Of a DNA stretch of 64,000 bases, positions 26,982 to 36,359 are shown piece by piece. Within the stretch, counting starts at the first letter, position 1. Each line of letters begins with the position of its first letter. The stretch comes from Magnetovibrio sp. (GTDB lineage: Bacteria > Pseudomonadota > Alphaproteobacteria > Rhodospirillales > Magnetovibrionaceae): positions 35,312 to 99,311 of the forward strand of contig JAPHSY010000029.1 of assembly GCA_026196495.1 (NCBI GenBank), in the 5' to 3' direction. The position numbers were made by a program, and so were the translations under genes. Below the pieces are notes generated by a model. That model saw nothing but the letters and a program-made list of their open reading frames with translations, had not been told where the DNA came from and did not search any database.

Positions 26982-27010
26982 ACCCTTTCATCTCATTGAG
27001 ACGAAAGGGT
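26982..27010 (-). promoter_or_regulatory. Hairpin covering the ihfA ribosome-binding site
   Basis: Thirteen bases on each side pair with a single mismatch around an ATT/AAT loop. On the minus-strand mRNA the 3' arm contains AAAGGG, the only good Shine-Dalgarno for ihfA, and ends 8 bases before the ATG. Folding would hide the ribosome site. It could instead be a dimer-binding DNA palindrome. There is no U-run. Confidence 0.55.
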
Positions 27011-27103
27011 ATCCCGATGAACAAAATCCGTCAATATCAAAGGGATGCAAGACTCGGATGAATCTGGATTTGAAAGCAAAAATAGTGCTGAGCAGTCTTT
27101 TTA

Positions 27104-27121
27104 CTAATACTTTAGTATTAG
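27104..27121. repeat. AT-rich 8+2+8 inverted repeat downstream of fabH
   Basis: CTAATACT and its exact complement AGTATTAG are separated by TT. It lies between the fabH stop (27137) and ihfA, so it may be a weak terminator/processing hairpin or an operator for an internal ihfA promoter. Nothing in the sequence decides which. Confidence 0.5.
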
Positions 27122-27136
27122 ATTTGATCGTATGGG

Positions 27137-28108
27137 CTACCAACGCACCAAGGCTGCACCCCATGTCAGGCCGCCGCCCATGGCTTCCATCAACACCAAT
27201 TGACCGGGCTTAATTCGGCCATCACGCACCGCTTCGTCCAAAGCCAGAGGCACAGAAGCAGCCGAGGTATTGGCATGCCGGTCAACGGTAATCACCACCT
27301 GATCGGCTGACAGTCCCAATTTACGGGCAGTGCCATCCAAAATGCGTTTGTTGGCTTGGTGTGGCACCAACCAATCAATATCGTCTTGGTTAAGTCCGTT
27401 GGCTTCCAAGGCTTCCCCTACGACAGATGCTAAATTGGTGACAGCATGGCGGAACAATTCACGTCCCAACATACGTACATGCCCAACTTGTTGGTTCGTG
27501 CCGGGACCGCCGTCAACGTACAAAAGATCGCGCAATTTGCCATCGGAATGCAGGTGGGTGGACAAAATACCGACATCGGCACCTTCTTCCACTTCTTCAG
27601 CTTGCAAAACAACAGCCCCTGCCCCATCCCCAAACAAAACGCAGGTGGTACGGTCTTCCCAGTCCAAAATACGCGAAAAGACTTCGGCGCCGATAACCAA
27701 AATGGTTTGGGCTTGACCCGCACGGATAAAATTATCGGCGACGGACAAGGCATACACAAAGCCAGAGCACACCGCCTGTACATCAAACGCTGCACCATGG
27801 TCCATACCCAACATGGCCTGAACTTTGGTTGCGGTAGATGGGAAAGTGTTATCTGGTGTGGTCGTCGCGACAACAACCAAATCGACATCTTGTGCTGTTA
27901 AGTCAGCTGCTTCCAGGGCATTTTCAGCAGCCTGGAACGCCAAAGCCGATGTACTTTCACCTTCGCGTGCAATATGGCGCTGTTTGATGCCGGTACGCTC
28001 GACAATCCACTCGTCAGTGGTATCGACTTTTTCAGTCAACTGCTCATTGGTAACAACTTGATCGGGCAAGTGAGAGCCCGTGCCGGTAATGCGGGAACGA
28101 AAAGCCAT
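27137..28108 (-). CDS. fabH: Beta-ketoacyl-ACP synthase III FabH
   Basis: The thiolase-fold condensing enzyme has the catalytic Cys in [10 protein letters not shown], His in VPHQANKRI and Asn in RHANTSAAS. It condenses acetyl-CoA with malonyl-ACP to start fatty-acid synthesis. The length (323) is standard. Its ATG overlaps the plsX stop by one base (TGATG), so the two lipid genes are translationally coupled. Confidence 0.96.
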   Translation of the reverse strand: MAFRSRITGTGSHLPDQVVTNEQLTEKVDTTDEWIVERTGIKQRHIAREGESTSALAFQAAENALEAADLTAQDVDLVVVATTTPDNTFPSTATKVQAMLGMDHGAAFDVQAVCSGFVYALSVADNFIRAGQAQTILVIGAEVFSRILDWEDRTTCVLFGDGAGAVVLQAEEVEEGADVGILSTHLHSDGKLRDLLYVDGGPGTNQQVGHVRMLGRELFRHAVTNLASVVGEALEANGLNQDDIDWLVPHQANKRILDGTARKLGLSADQVVITVDRHANTSAASVPLALDEAVRDGRIKPGQLVLMEAMGGGLTWGAALVRW

Positions 28109-29160
28109 CAGTCTTCCACTGGTTCCAAAGGAATGGTGTGATGCTCAGAACTAAACCGAGCATAGTCTTCCTTGATACCATCGTTCAACTTATCTGTAAC
28201 CAATTCGTGTGCAACTTTAATGGCATGGCAAAAGCCCAAGGCGTCCGTACCACCGTGACTTTTTACGCAAATACCCCCCAAACCAAGGAACATAGCCCCG
28301 TTATAGCGGCGTGGGTCAAAGCGATCACGGAAAGAATTAATGGCAGGACGGGCAATCAAAGCACCGATTTTCCCCGGCAAAGAATCCATAAGCTCTTGTT
28401 TCAAAGCATTGGCGAACAACTTTGCGGTACCTTCAATGGTTTTCAGCGCAACATTGCCGGTGAAACCATCGGTCACAATCACATCAACGGTGCCAGCACC
28501 AATATCATCACCTTCTACGAAACCGTAGAAATCGATGGGCAGTTGGGTTTCAGAAAGAATTTGCGCCGCTTGCTTGACCGAATCGTTGCCCTTTAGAACC
28601 TCGGTTCCAACGTTCAAGATGCCAATGGATGGCTTTTCAATGTGCAAAACGTGGCGTGCAAACACTTCGCCCATCACACCAAACTGGACCAGATTTTCAG
28701 CATCACATTGAATATTCGCACCCAAATCCAACATTACACTTTCACCGCGCAATGTCGGAAGTAACGACGCAATCGCCGGACGGTCAATACCGGGAAGCGT
28801 TTTCAGAACAAATTTGGCCATCGCCATCAACGCGCCAGTGTTGCCAGCCGAAACCACACCGTCAGCTTCTTTATTGCCAACCGCATTGATTGCCAAACGC
28901 ATAGACGACTGACGCCCGGACCGCAAAGCGATGCCGGGCTTTTCTTCATTACTGACGATATCGTCGGTGTGAAACACTTCGCATCGTTCTGCCAGGTGTG
29001 GATACTGGCTTAACAGCGGGGTCAATTTCTCCGCACGGCCATAGACCATGAACTTAGTGCCAGGCAGCTCTTTCAGAGCTAAGTCCATACCCTCAACCAC
29101 CATGTCGGGAGCATTGTCTCCACCCATGGCATCGATAGATAGGGTAATGGATTGCGTCAC
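28108..29160 (-). CDS. plsX: Phosphate acyltransferase PlsX
   Basis: Begins with [20 protein letters not shown], the PlsX signature, and has [38 protein letters not shown] and [12 protein letters not shown]. It makes acyl-phosphate from acyl-ACP for phospholipid synthesis. The 350-residue length is normal. It sits between rpmF and fabH, the classic bacterial order. Confidence 0.96.
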   Translation of the reverse strand: MTQSITLSIDAMGGDNAPDMVVEGMDLALKELPGTKFMVYGRAEKLTPLLSQYPHLAERCEVFHTDDIVSNEEKPGIALRSGRQSSMRLAINAVGNKEADGVVSAGNTGALMAMAKFVLKTLPGIDRPAIASLLPTLRGESVMLDLGANIQCDAENLVQFGVMGEVFARHVLHIEKPSIGILNVGTEVLKGNDSVKQAAQILSETQLPIDFYGFVEGDDIGAGTVDVIVTDGFTGNVALKTIEGTAKLFANALKQELMDSLPGKIGALIARPAINSFRDRFDPRRYNGAMFLGLGGICVKSHGGTDALGFCHAIKVAHELVTDKLNDGIKEDYARFSSEHHTIPLEPVED

Positions 29161-29212
29161 GCACTATGTCCCTGACTGAGCCACTGATCGGGCGGTAAAA
29201 ACCTAAAGTGTT

Positions 29213-29398
29213 TTATGCCGCGTCTTCGGCAGAAACCACTTCGCGGTTATTATACTGACCGCAAGCTTCGCACACATGGTGCGGGCGTTTCAACTCACCA
29301 CAGGACGGGCACTCTTCATATGTGCTACCCTTCAAAGCATCATGCGCACGACGCATGTTACGCTTCGAGGTGGAAATTTTAGTCTTTGGAACAGCCAT
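29213..29398 (-). CDS. rpmF: 50S ribosomal protein L32
   Basis: A 61-residue basic protein starting [20 protein letters not shown] with two Cys pairs (CPSCGE and CEACGQ) that would form a zinc ribbon, i.e. the zinc-binding form of L32. It lies between DUF177 and plsX as in most proteobacteria. Confidence 0.97.
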   Translation of the reverse strand: MAVPKTKISTSKRNMRRAHDALKGSTYEECPSCGELKRPHHVCEACGQYNNREVVSAEDAA

Positions 29399-29511
29399 CT
29401 CAACATTCCTTAAATTATCAAATTCCCGATGGTTTAACCAACACGGGAGCCCCCAACAAAAGTCAGGGGCTGCTTACTTAACCAAAAAAAGACACCGGGG
29501 CAAGGATTTCC

Positions 29512-30084
29512 CTACCCTTTATCAGAGCTTTCTGATGTATCTTTAAGTTTCGACAGAACCGCAAAAGGATTCTTTTTCTCCGGCGCAGGCTCTTCTAAGC
29601 CACCTGCACCCGCTGAATAACCATCAAACGTAGCGCCTTTTACGCGGGGAAAGGGGTCAATTTCAAGTGCCAAATGCTCTACAACCGCTTCGCCAATGTC
29701 GATTATTCCATTTTCGATGGGATCTGGGGGATCAAAATCGTCGCCATAATCAACATCACCCTCATCCGGAGCACCAAAACATTCCTCTACAGATGGAGAG
29801 TAAGTTGTTGTAAAAACAGACTTAATATCACTCACGACAGGCTCTAGAGTTACACCACATGACTGTGTCACCTGGGCTTCAAAGCTCGCATCCACAACCA
29901 CATCACCACTGGATAATAATTTTACAGAAACATCCGCCTTGAGGCTGTTGAGGCTTTCAATCTTTAAGCGTTGGGTGAGGGCTTCCAGTTCATGGTCGCG
30001 TGGCTCGATATGTTGCGTAAATTTTTGATGACCGAGCTTCTCCACAACAACCGGGCGCGAAAACTCCAATTGATTGGTATCCAT
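29512..30084 (-). CDS. DUF177 (YceD) family protein
   Basis: The 190-residue protein has the family core: two beta-rich segments around VTQSCGVTLEPVVSDI and an acidic stretch ending in IDIGEAVVEHLALEIDPFPR. YceD is always near rpmF and is linked to large ribosomal subunit/23S rRNA accumulation, though its mechanism is not settled. Its ATG directly abuts the stop of the upstream chaperone gene. Confidence 0.9.
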   Translation of the reverse strand: MDTNQLEFSRPVVVEKLGHQKFTQHIEPRDHELEALTQRLKIESLNSLKADVSVKLLSSGDVVVDASFEAQVTQSCGVTLEPVVSDIKSVFTTTYSPSVEECFGAPDEGDVDYGDDFDPPDPIENGIIDIGEAVVEHLALEIDPFPRVKGATFDGYSAGAGGLEEPAPEKKNPFAVLSKLKDTSESSDKG

Positions 30085-30651
30085 TTAAGCCTCCCCGATG
30101 TTGAATTCGAATCGGCCTACAAGAATATCATCATCACTAACCCCATCCAATTGCACAGAATATTCAATAGCACGCTGTGCTAAGCGGGCAGCTCCGGATG
30201 TGTCTTCTTGGGTCCGATAGATGTTACGCACAAGCGCATCTGTCATCAGGCTCAAACGTTCATCATCTTCAATAGGGGTCAAAGCATCCGTGTAAGCTTT
30301 CACACGGCCCAGGTGCGCGCTGGCCATAGGTTTAATGCGATGTTTCATGCCCTCGTCAGAAACACCCATTTCACGCAAATTCGTATCCATATCGGCAAAC
30401 ATGACGTCGAACAGCTCTTGCGCCAACACCTCAATACGCTCCGCATTGTGCTGACCCGCCAAACCAATACGTCGATTGATCAACGACACCGTCAGCGAAA
30501 TCATATCAAAACGGCCATCAACCGTGTCAGGAACCCCCATTTCGGTAAAGTGGTCTTCACGCCGCGCCGCATTGATCGCCGTGGTGTAGAGCGCCACAGC
30601 AGCGGGATCAGGTTTTGCGAAACCTAATTTCTTCATAATCGATTGAAGCAT
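30085..30651 (-). CDS. Ubiquinol-cytochrome c chaperone family protein (CBP3/UQCC1-like)
   Basis: The 188-residue helical protein matches the Ubiq_cyt_C_chap family: EMGVPDTVDGRFDMISLTVSL, then AQELFDVMFADMDTNLREMGVSDEGMKHRIKPM. In mitochondria Cbp3/UQCC1 assists cytochrome b synthesis and assembly of complex III; alphaproteobacterial members are thought to act similarly (inference). It diverges from bamE with 162 bases between the starts. Confidence 0.9.
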   Translation of the reverse strand: MLQSIMKKLGFAKPDPAAVALYTTAINAARREDHFTEMGVPDTVDGRFDMISLTVSLINRRIGLAGQHNAERIEVLAQELFDVMFADMDTNLREMGVSDEGMKHRIKPMASAHLGRVKAYTDALTPIEDDERLSLMTDALVRNIYRTQEDTSGAARLAQRAIEYSVQLDGVSDDDILVGRFEFNIGEA

Positions 30652-30813
30652 GGGTTTTAATCTCTGTTATTATTAAGTTGGTTCCGTTTTAAGGGAACCA
30701 TTCCCCGCGCCTTCACATATGCGCGCATTGACATGGTGAAGTGCAGGTGCGATTTTCGGAGCTCACAAACACACGGCGCTCTTGCGCCTTTGAACCGGGC
30801 AGAATGTAGGGCA

Positions 30814-31320
30814 ATGACGACAACAAAAAAAGCCCCCGCCGTCAGGCATAAGCAGAAAAATTCGTTTGGCACCTCCAAACCTCGTGGAGTGCGTCACGTT
30901 ATGTGGCTCAGCGCTGTGGTTTTGATGGGAGCCATAAGCGCCTGTTCACCACGCATCGACACCCGTGGCAATGCCATCCATATGGAAGATGTCGCCACAT
31001 TAGAAGCCGGTGTCCATACCCGCGATCATGTGCTGAACAAACTGGGGTCTCCATCAAACAGTTCCGCTTTTGGGAACGACACTTGGTATTATATTTCCGA
31101 AAGAACCGAGACCACCGCCTTTTTTGCTCCTGAATTGATTGAGCGCCAAATTGTGGTGATCAAATTCAACGAACATGGCGTGGTGGAAAATATTGACACA
31201 TTCGATAAAGAAAGTGCCGAACTTGTGGAACCAACGGATCGCAAAACACCGACCGCAGGCAATTCACTTGGAATGATTGAACAACTGTTGAGCAATCTGG
31301 GTCGCTTTAACAAAAAATGA
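30814..31320 (+). CDS. bamE: Outer-membrane assembly lipoprotein BamE (SmpA/OmlA)
   Basis: A basic N-terminus precedes a membrane segment and the lipobox I-S-A-C. The BamE core follows: GVHTRDHVLNKLGSPS, then NDTWYYISERTETTAFF and VVIKFNEHGVVENID. BamE helps the BamABCDE complex insert outer-membrane proteins. ATG 30814 (TAGGG upstream) starts a 168-residue product; an in-frame upstream ATG at 30733 has no ribosome site. The ~25 residues before the hydrophobic segment are unusually long and basic for a lipoprotein signal. Confidence 0.92.
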   Translation: MTTTKKAPAVRHKQKNSFGTSKPRGVRHVMWLSAVVLMGAISACSPRIDTRGNAIHMEDVATLEAGVHTRDHVLNKLGSPSNSSAFGNDTWYYISERTETTAFFAPELIERQIVVIKFNEHGVVENIDTFDKESAELVEPTDRKTPTAGNSLGMIEQLLSNLGRFNKK

Positions 31321-31341
31321 TCCCTGATCAAGCTGAATACA

Positions 31342-31376
31342 AAAAAGCCCCGAAGGATGATCCCTCGGGGCTTTTT
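31342..31376. terminator. Bidirectional rho-independent terminator between bamE and hppA
   Basis: The GC-rich stem GCCCCGA/TCGGGGC is extended on both sides by A/T runs (AAAAA ... TTTTT), with an 11-base loop. The flanking A and T tracts make it work in both directions, ending bamE rightwards and hppA leftwards. Confidence 0.93.
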
Positions 31377-31394
31377 GTTGTGTGAAGGTTCAGC

Positions 31395-33503
31395 TTAATT
31401 TGCCAAAACTGCCAACATCAAGATGGCAACAATGTTGATGATTTTAATCATCGGGTTAATGGCTGGACCTGCAGTGTCTTTATAGGGATCACCAACGGTA
31501 TCACCGGTCACCGCAGCATGGTGGGCATCAGAACCTTTGCCACCATGATTGCCGTCTTCGATGTATTTCTTGGCATTATCCCAAGCACCACCACCAGACG
31601 TCATAGAGATCGCAACAAAAATACCCGTCACAATGGTACCCATAAGCATAGCACCAAGTGCTGAGAACGCAGCAGCTTGGTCAGCAATGCCAAAGACAAT
31701 GAAGTACATGACAACAGGTGCCAACACTGGCAACAAGCTTGGGACGATCATTTCTTTGATCGCGGTTTTGGTCAACATGTCTACGCAACGTGCATAGTCA
31801 GGTTTTGTTGTGCCTTCCATAATGCCCGGCATTTCTTTGAACTGGCGACGAACTTCGACAACCACTTCACCACCGGCACGGCCAACGGCCGTCATACCCA
31901 TGGAACCGAACAAGAACGGCAACATGCCGCCAATGAACAAGCCAATCACCACATACGGGTTTTGGATGCTGAAGTTAACGCTTTCAAAGACATCTGGGAA
32001 ATAGTGAACCAAGTCTTCGGTGTACGCTGCAAATAACACCAATGCAGCCAAACCCGCAGAACCAATGGCGTAGCCTTTGGTGACAGCTTTGGTGGTGTTA
32101 CCCACGGCATCCAAGGTGTCTGTTGTGTTGCGCACATCATCAGGAAGTTCAGCCATTTCGGCAATGCCGCCAGCATTATCCGTCACAGGACCAAATGCAT
32201 CCAGGGCAACAATGAAGCCAGCCAAAGCCAACATGGTCGTTGCCGCAATGGACAAACCATATAGACCTGCAACCATGTAGCTAACGATGATACCGCCACA
32301 GATCACCAACACCGGAAGTGCGGTGGATTCCATGGAAATAGCTAGACCTTGGATAACGTTAGTCCCGTGACCCGTGGTTGAGGCTTGTGCAACTGATCTC
32401 ACCGGACGGTGTTCCGTACCGGTGTAATACTCTGTGATCCAAACGATCAGTCCCGTTACAGCCAAGCCCGTTAGCGAAGCAATATACAGCTGCATAGAGC
32501 TGACAACATTACCTCCGTTTATGGAGAACATGTTGTCAAAACCACCCATCATCACGTTCATCAGCACGCCAATCAGCACGGCTGAGATAATCGCCGTTGC
32601 GATCAAGCCTTTGTACAAGGCCCCCATCACAGACTGAGAACTGCCGAGCTTGACGAAGAACGTACCGATCACGGAAGCCACGATGCAAACAGCACCAATC
32701 GCCAGCGGGAACAGCATCATTAGCTCTTGCTCTGCACCAACAAAGAAGATGGCACCCAAAAGCATGGTGGCAACAACGGTCACAGCGTAAGTTTCAAACA
32801 AATCCGCAGCCATACCTGCACAATCACCAACGTTGTCGCCAACGTTATCGGCAATCACCCCAGGGTTGCGAGGATCATCTTCGGGAATACCGGCTTCGAT
32901 TTTACCCACCAAATCAGCACCAACATCGGCACCTTTGGTGAAAATACCACCGCCCAAACGAGCAAAGATGGAAATCAACGAAGCGCCAAAGCCCAAGGCC
33001 ACAAGTGCTTCAAGAATATGACGCAAATCGCCAGCGTTGTTGGGATCATACATCGAGCGCATGGCTATGTAGTAACCCGCAACACCCAAGAGTGCGAGAC
33101 CCACAACCAATAAACCCGTGATGGCACCAGATTTGAACGCAACGTCCAATCCGCCTTGAAGGCCGCCAGTGCGTGAGGCTTCAGCTGTACGTACGTTTGC
33201 GCGAACGGAAACGTTCATACCGATATAGCCCGCAGCACCGGATAAAATGGCGCCAATGAAAAATCCACCAGCTACAGCCACACCGAGCCACCAGCCCAGC
33301 AACCCGCCAATTACAATGCCTGCAATAGCGATGGTGGAGTATTGCCGATTCAAATAAGCCGCTGCACCCTCTTGGATGGCAGCGGCTATTTCTTGCATCC
33401 GATCATTGCCGGCCGGTGCGGCCAAAACAGCCCGGATAGCATATGCACCGTATAAAACAGCCAGTAATCCACTGGCCAAAACCAAATAGTAGATAGTCGA
33501 CAT
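31395..33503 (-). CDS. hppA: Membrane proton-pumping pyrophosphatase (K+-independent type)
   Basis: A 702-residue integral protein with about 16 hydrophobic helices. Signatures: [20 protein letters not shown] and the PPi/Mg-binding [19 protein letters not shown], and the third acidic segment near AKKYIEDG plus [17 protein letters not shown]. At about residue 466 the motif is GNTTKA, with lysine where K+-dependent enzymes have alanine. This indicates a K+-independent H+ pump like that of Rhodospirillum rubrum. It uses PPi to energise the membrane. GGGGGAG precedes ATG 33503. Confidence 0.96.
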   Translation of the reverse strand: MSTIYYLVLASGLLAVLYGAYAIRAVLAAPAGNDRMQEIAAAIQEGAAAYLNRQYSTIAIAGIVIGGLLGWWLGVAVAGGFFIGAILSGAAGYIGMNVSVRANVRTAEASRTGGLQGGLDVAFKSGAITGLLVVGLALLGVAGYYIAMRSMYDPNNAGDLRHILEALVALGFGASLISIFARLGGGIFTKGADVGADLVGKIEAGIPEDDPRNPGVIADNVGDNVGDCAGMAADLFETYAVTVVATMLLGAIFFVGAEQELMMLFPLAIGAVCIVASVIGTFFVKLGSSQSVMGALYKGLIATAIISAVLIGVLMNVMMGGFDNMFSINGGNVVSSMQLYIASLTGLAVTGLIVWITEYYTGTEHRPVRSVAQASTTGHGTNVIQGLAISMESTALPVLVICGGIIVSYMVAGLYGLSIAATTMLALAGFIVALDAFGPVTDNAGGIAEMAELPDDVRNTTDTLDAVGNTTKAVTKGYAIGSAGLAALVLFAAYTEDLVHYFPDVFESVNFSIQNPYVVIGLFIGGMLPFLFGSMGMTAVGRAGGEVVVEVRRQFKEMPGIMEGTTKPDYARCVDMLTKTAIKEMIVPSLLPVLAPVVMYFIVFGIADQAAAFSALGAMLMGTIVTGIFVAISMTSGGGAWDNAKKYIEDGNHGGKGSDAHHAAVTGDTVGDPYKDTAGPAINPMIKIINIVAILMLAVLAN

Positions 33504-33724
33504 GTAAATTTTCTCCCCCTGGGTATTTGAGCTGGCATTTCCAGCTTCAGTCCCAGATTTAGTCCCTGTTTATTTAAGGGAATGGGAGGAACCCACAATA
33601 ATATCACCACCCAAACCCGGACAAACCCTGCCAGAAGAAGGGCTAAATAGCAACCTACCCATGTATATTAGAATTGTGTGATGAACCAATACGTTTATTT
33701 TCTACACGTTAAACTGTGTGTATC

Positions 33725-34213
33725 TTATTGATCGTTTGTGCTGGTCATGGCTTGAATAAGCGCATCACTGACCACACCCTTGCCCAGCAATCGGTCCGCA
33801 ATCATCATGATTCGATATTTCACAAGCGTAACATCAAGCGTTTTATTGTTGCGAAGCGTGCGCGGAATATAGAACGAAAAGTCTTTAATCAAGGCATCAC
33901 CCAAACGGCGCTGAGCTTTTGCAACTGTACGTTCATGATCCACACTCATGACTTCCAGTTTGTAGTGGATCATGATCGTACCCTTGACTTCATTGTCTTG
34001 GAACATTGGAACCTGAATGACATCCATTTCGATGTAACGTGGACGTGCTGCAAACAGGTTCATGGACTGCTCTTTATTATTGTTTTGGGCTTGTTGAGCC
34101 ACCATTTCTTCTTCGGAGAGCTCAAAAGGCCCGAGTGCCAAATACTTCAACAAACTAACCGTGCCACCCGCCAACAAAATCAAAACGGCAAAGGCGATAA
34201 CCAACTTTTTCAT
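33725..34213 (-). CDS. FliL-like flagellar basal-body-associated protein
   Basis: A single N-terminal membrane helix (KLVIAFAVLILLAGGTVSLLK) is followed by a periplasmic domain with a FliL-like pattern (RYIEMDVIQVPMF, GTIMIHYKLEV, VAKAQRRLGDALIKDFSFYI). FliL rings surround MotAB stators. It is not in a flagellar operon here but trails thiL by 109 bases; motAB lie 18 kb away. A second, flagellar-operon fliL may exist elsewhere, so this could be a paralogue. Confidence 0.75.
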   Translation of the reverse strand: MKKLVIAFAVLILLAGGTVSLLKYLALGPFELSEEEMVAQQAQNNNKEQSMNLFAARPRYIEMDVIQVPMFQDNEVKGTIMIHYKLEVMSVDHERTVAKAQRRLGDALIKDFSFYIPRTLRNNKTLDVTLVKYRIMMIADRLLGKGVVSDALIQAMTSTNDQ

Positions 34214-34322
34214 AGATATGTGCTCTCTTCGTGAAGCCTGGCTTATAAATTATCTGGTATTTGAGGGATTATAATCAATCACTTGATGGTGAAAACCCCG
34301 CAGTAAAGACTATGTTTTCTGA

Positions 34323-35318
34323 CTAGAGGTGTCGATACCCCCCATCACCAACATCAAGTGCCTGTCCATGGGCGTCCAAAACCTCAACCAAAGGGGTGTG
34401 TGCCTCAAGGCTTTCCATACGACCAATAACATTGACGTCAACGCCAATAATCGCTGCCAATTCTTCAATATCGGTCAGGGCCGAGGGTTTGGCGCAAAAG
34501 ACCAATTCGTAATCATCACCACCCGACAATACATCTACACTGAATGCAGGCTGCAAATCCAAGGCCGCTTCTAGGGCAGAAGAAAGTTGAATTTGTTCAT
34601 ATTCCAACACCGCACGTACGTTAGAAGCCTGACAAACGTGCCCCACATCCGCCACGAGGCCGTCGGAAACATCAACACAAGCCGTTGCCAAACCACGTTT
34701 GGCCAGCTCCCTGCCGAGGTCCCAACGCGGTTGCGGGCGAGCATAGCGGTCCGTTAAATAGTCTTCATGTTCTCGTGACAATCCCATCACCTTGCCCTGC
34801 CACAACGCCAAGCCCAAGGCAGCGTCGCCAAAGCTGCCCGTAGCAAAAACCAAATCCCCAACTTCTGCGCCGCTGCGGGTCAAGGCCTGGCCTTGGGCCA
34901 CATGACCGAGCGCTGTGATGGTAAACGCCATGGGGCCAAAGGTGGTAACCGTATCGCCACCCAACAAAACGGCGCCTGATGGTGCGAGCGCATCTTTTAG
35001 CCCTTCGGCAAAAGCTGCCAACCAAGTATCATCCAAGGTGGGCGAAAATTGTGCCGCCAAAAACACTGATTTGGGCTGTGCACCCATGGCAGCTAAATCA
35101 GACAGGTTCACACCGACCACCTTATGGGCAATGTCTTGAGGCTTCAGAGTTTCCAAAAAATGCACCCCGCCGACCACGGCATCGGTGGTGACCACCAACT
35201 GTTGGCCTTCGGGCACATCTAAAACCGCAGCATCATCCATCAACCCCAGGGCTTCCCCAGCCCCGCCGGTCAACGGACGGAAATACTTAGAAATGATATC
35301 AAATTCACGACCTGCCAT
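34323..35318 (-). CDS. thiL: Thiamine-monophosphate kinase ThiL
   Basis: PurM/ThiL-fold motifs: MDDAAVLDVPEGQQLVVTTDAVVGGVHF, NLSDLAAMGAQP, LLGGDTV, DVSDGLVADVGHV and SGGDDYELVF. It phosphorylates TMP to TPP. ATG 35318 has AAAGGG upstream; a longer frame begins at 35339. It lies 31 bases downstream of nusB, the usual nusB-thiL pairing. Confidence 0.95.
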   Translation of the reverse strand: MAGREFDIISKYFRPLTGGAGEALGLMDDAAVLDVPEGQQLVVTTDAVVGGVHFLETLKPQDIAHKVVGVNLSDLAAMGAQPKSVFLAAQFSPTLDDTWLAAFAEGLKDALAPSGAVLLGGDTVTTFGPMAFTITALGHVAQGQALTRSGAEVGDLVFATGSFGDAALGLALWQGKVMGLSREHEDYLTDRYARPQPRWDLGRELAKRGLATACVDVSDGLVADVGHVCQASNVRAVLEYEQIQLSSALEAALDLQPAFSVDVLSGGDDYELVFCAKPSALTDIEELAAIIGVDVNVIGRMESLEAHTPLVEVLDAHGQALDVGDGGYRHL

Positions 35319-35349
35319 GGGTAAATCCCTTTCGGGCAAAGCGTTGGCG

Positions 35350-35871
35350 CTAGTCCATCACCCCATCACGCAGGGTATGGGCCAGCTTATCCAGAACACC
35401 GTTGACCATTTTCGGTTCGCTTTCCGTAAAGAAAGCATTGGCGATGTCCATATACTCATTGATGATGACTTTGGCTGGAATTTCGGTGCGTTCCATCAGC
35501 TCAAAAGCACCACAACGTAATATGGCACGCATCAAAACTTCGATACGCTCAACCGACCATTTTGGGCCCAATGCACTGTTGAGCATCTCGTCAATGGATG
35601 ATTTCTGCTCCCCAACACCACGTACCACAGCAATCAAAAACGTCTTATCTGGATCGTTGAATTCAACTTCACCGATTTCATCACCGTCTTCATCTTCAAT
35701 CGTAACTGTCCAGCGTTTCTCGATAAAAGTACGCAACACCGGATCCGCATCCCCATCAACCATATCCAGCTCGTACAAAGACTGCACCGCAGCCATACGA
35801 GCTGCGGCGCGAGACTTCACATTAAACGCTTCGGTTTCTGGGGGTTGCCCAGGGATTTGGTTGTTGGTCAT
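35350..35871 (-). CDS. nusB: Transcription antitermination factor NusB
   Basis: The 173-residue all-helical protein has the NusB pattern (SRAAARMAAVQSLYELDM at the N-terminus; ERIEVLMRAILRCGAFELM, PAKVIINEYMDIANAF and GVLDKLAHTLR near the end). It binds boxA RNA with NusE during rRNA antitermination. The ATG overlaps the ribH stop by one base (TAATG), so it is coupled to riboflavin synthesis genes, the standard ribH-nusB arrangement. Confidence 0.95.
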   Translation of the reverse strand: MTNNQIPGQPPETEAFNVKSRAAARMAAVQSLYELDMVDGDADPVLRTFIEKRWTVTIEDEDGDEIGEVEFNDPDKTFLIAVVRGVGEQKSSIDEMLNSALGPKWSVERIEVLMRAILRCGAFELMERTEIPAKVIINEYMDIANAFFTESEPKMVNGVLDKLAHTLRDGVMD

Positions 35872-36329
35872 TAGGCTCTTCCGTGCATCAACTGATCGCG
35901 CAATTCCATCATGCGCAAACAGGCTTCGGCGGCATCACCACCTTTGTTCTTTTTGGTGACATCACAACGGACCAAAGCTTGTTCTTCGTTTTCCACGGTC
36001 AAAATACCATTGCCCGAACAAACGCCTTCTAGTGACAAATCCATAAGCCCACGACAAGCTTCACCGGCAACATAATCATAGTGGCTGGTTTCACCGCGAA
36101 TGACGCAGCCCAATGCCACATAGCCATCATAATGACGCGAAGCAACAGGGTGGTCTTCTTGGGCAATTTCTGCCATTGCGATCACGCCCGGAATTTCATA
36201 TGCCCCGGGAACAGTGACGCGGTCATACTCAATGCCTGCTGCATCTAAAACAGCTGTTGCACCCTCAACCAATTGGTCCGTGATATGCTGGTAAAATGGG
36301 GCTTCGATGATGAGTACCTTATTGGCCAT
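35871..36329 (-). CDS. ribH: 6,7-dimethyl-8-ribityllumazine synthase
   Basis: Motifs: VPGAYEIPGVIAM, ALGCVIRGETSHYDYVAGEA with the catalytic His after TS, and GILTVENEEQA. It condenses the pyrimidine from the GTP branch with dihydroxybutanone phosphate. ATG 36329 follows AAGGA by 9 bases. It is downstream of ribBX and upstream of nusB. Confidence 0.96.
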   Translation of the reverse strand: MANKVLIIEAPFYQHITDQLVEGATAVLDAAGIEYDRVTVPGAYEIPGVIAMAEIAQEDHPVASRHYDGYVALGCVIRGETSHYDYVAGEACRGLMDLSLEGVCSGNGILTVENEEQALVRCDVTKKNKGGDAAEACLRMMELRDQLMHGRA

Positions 36330-36359
36330 CTTGTGCGTTCCTTGCAAAAGGTTGTTTTT

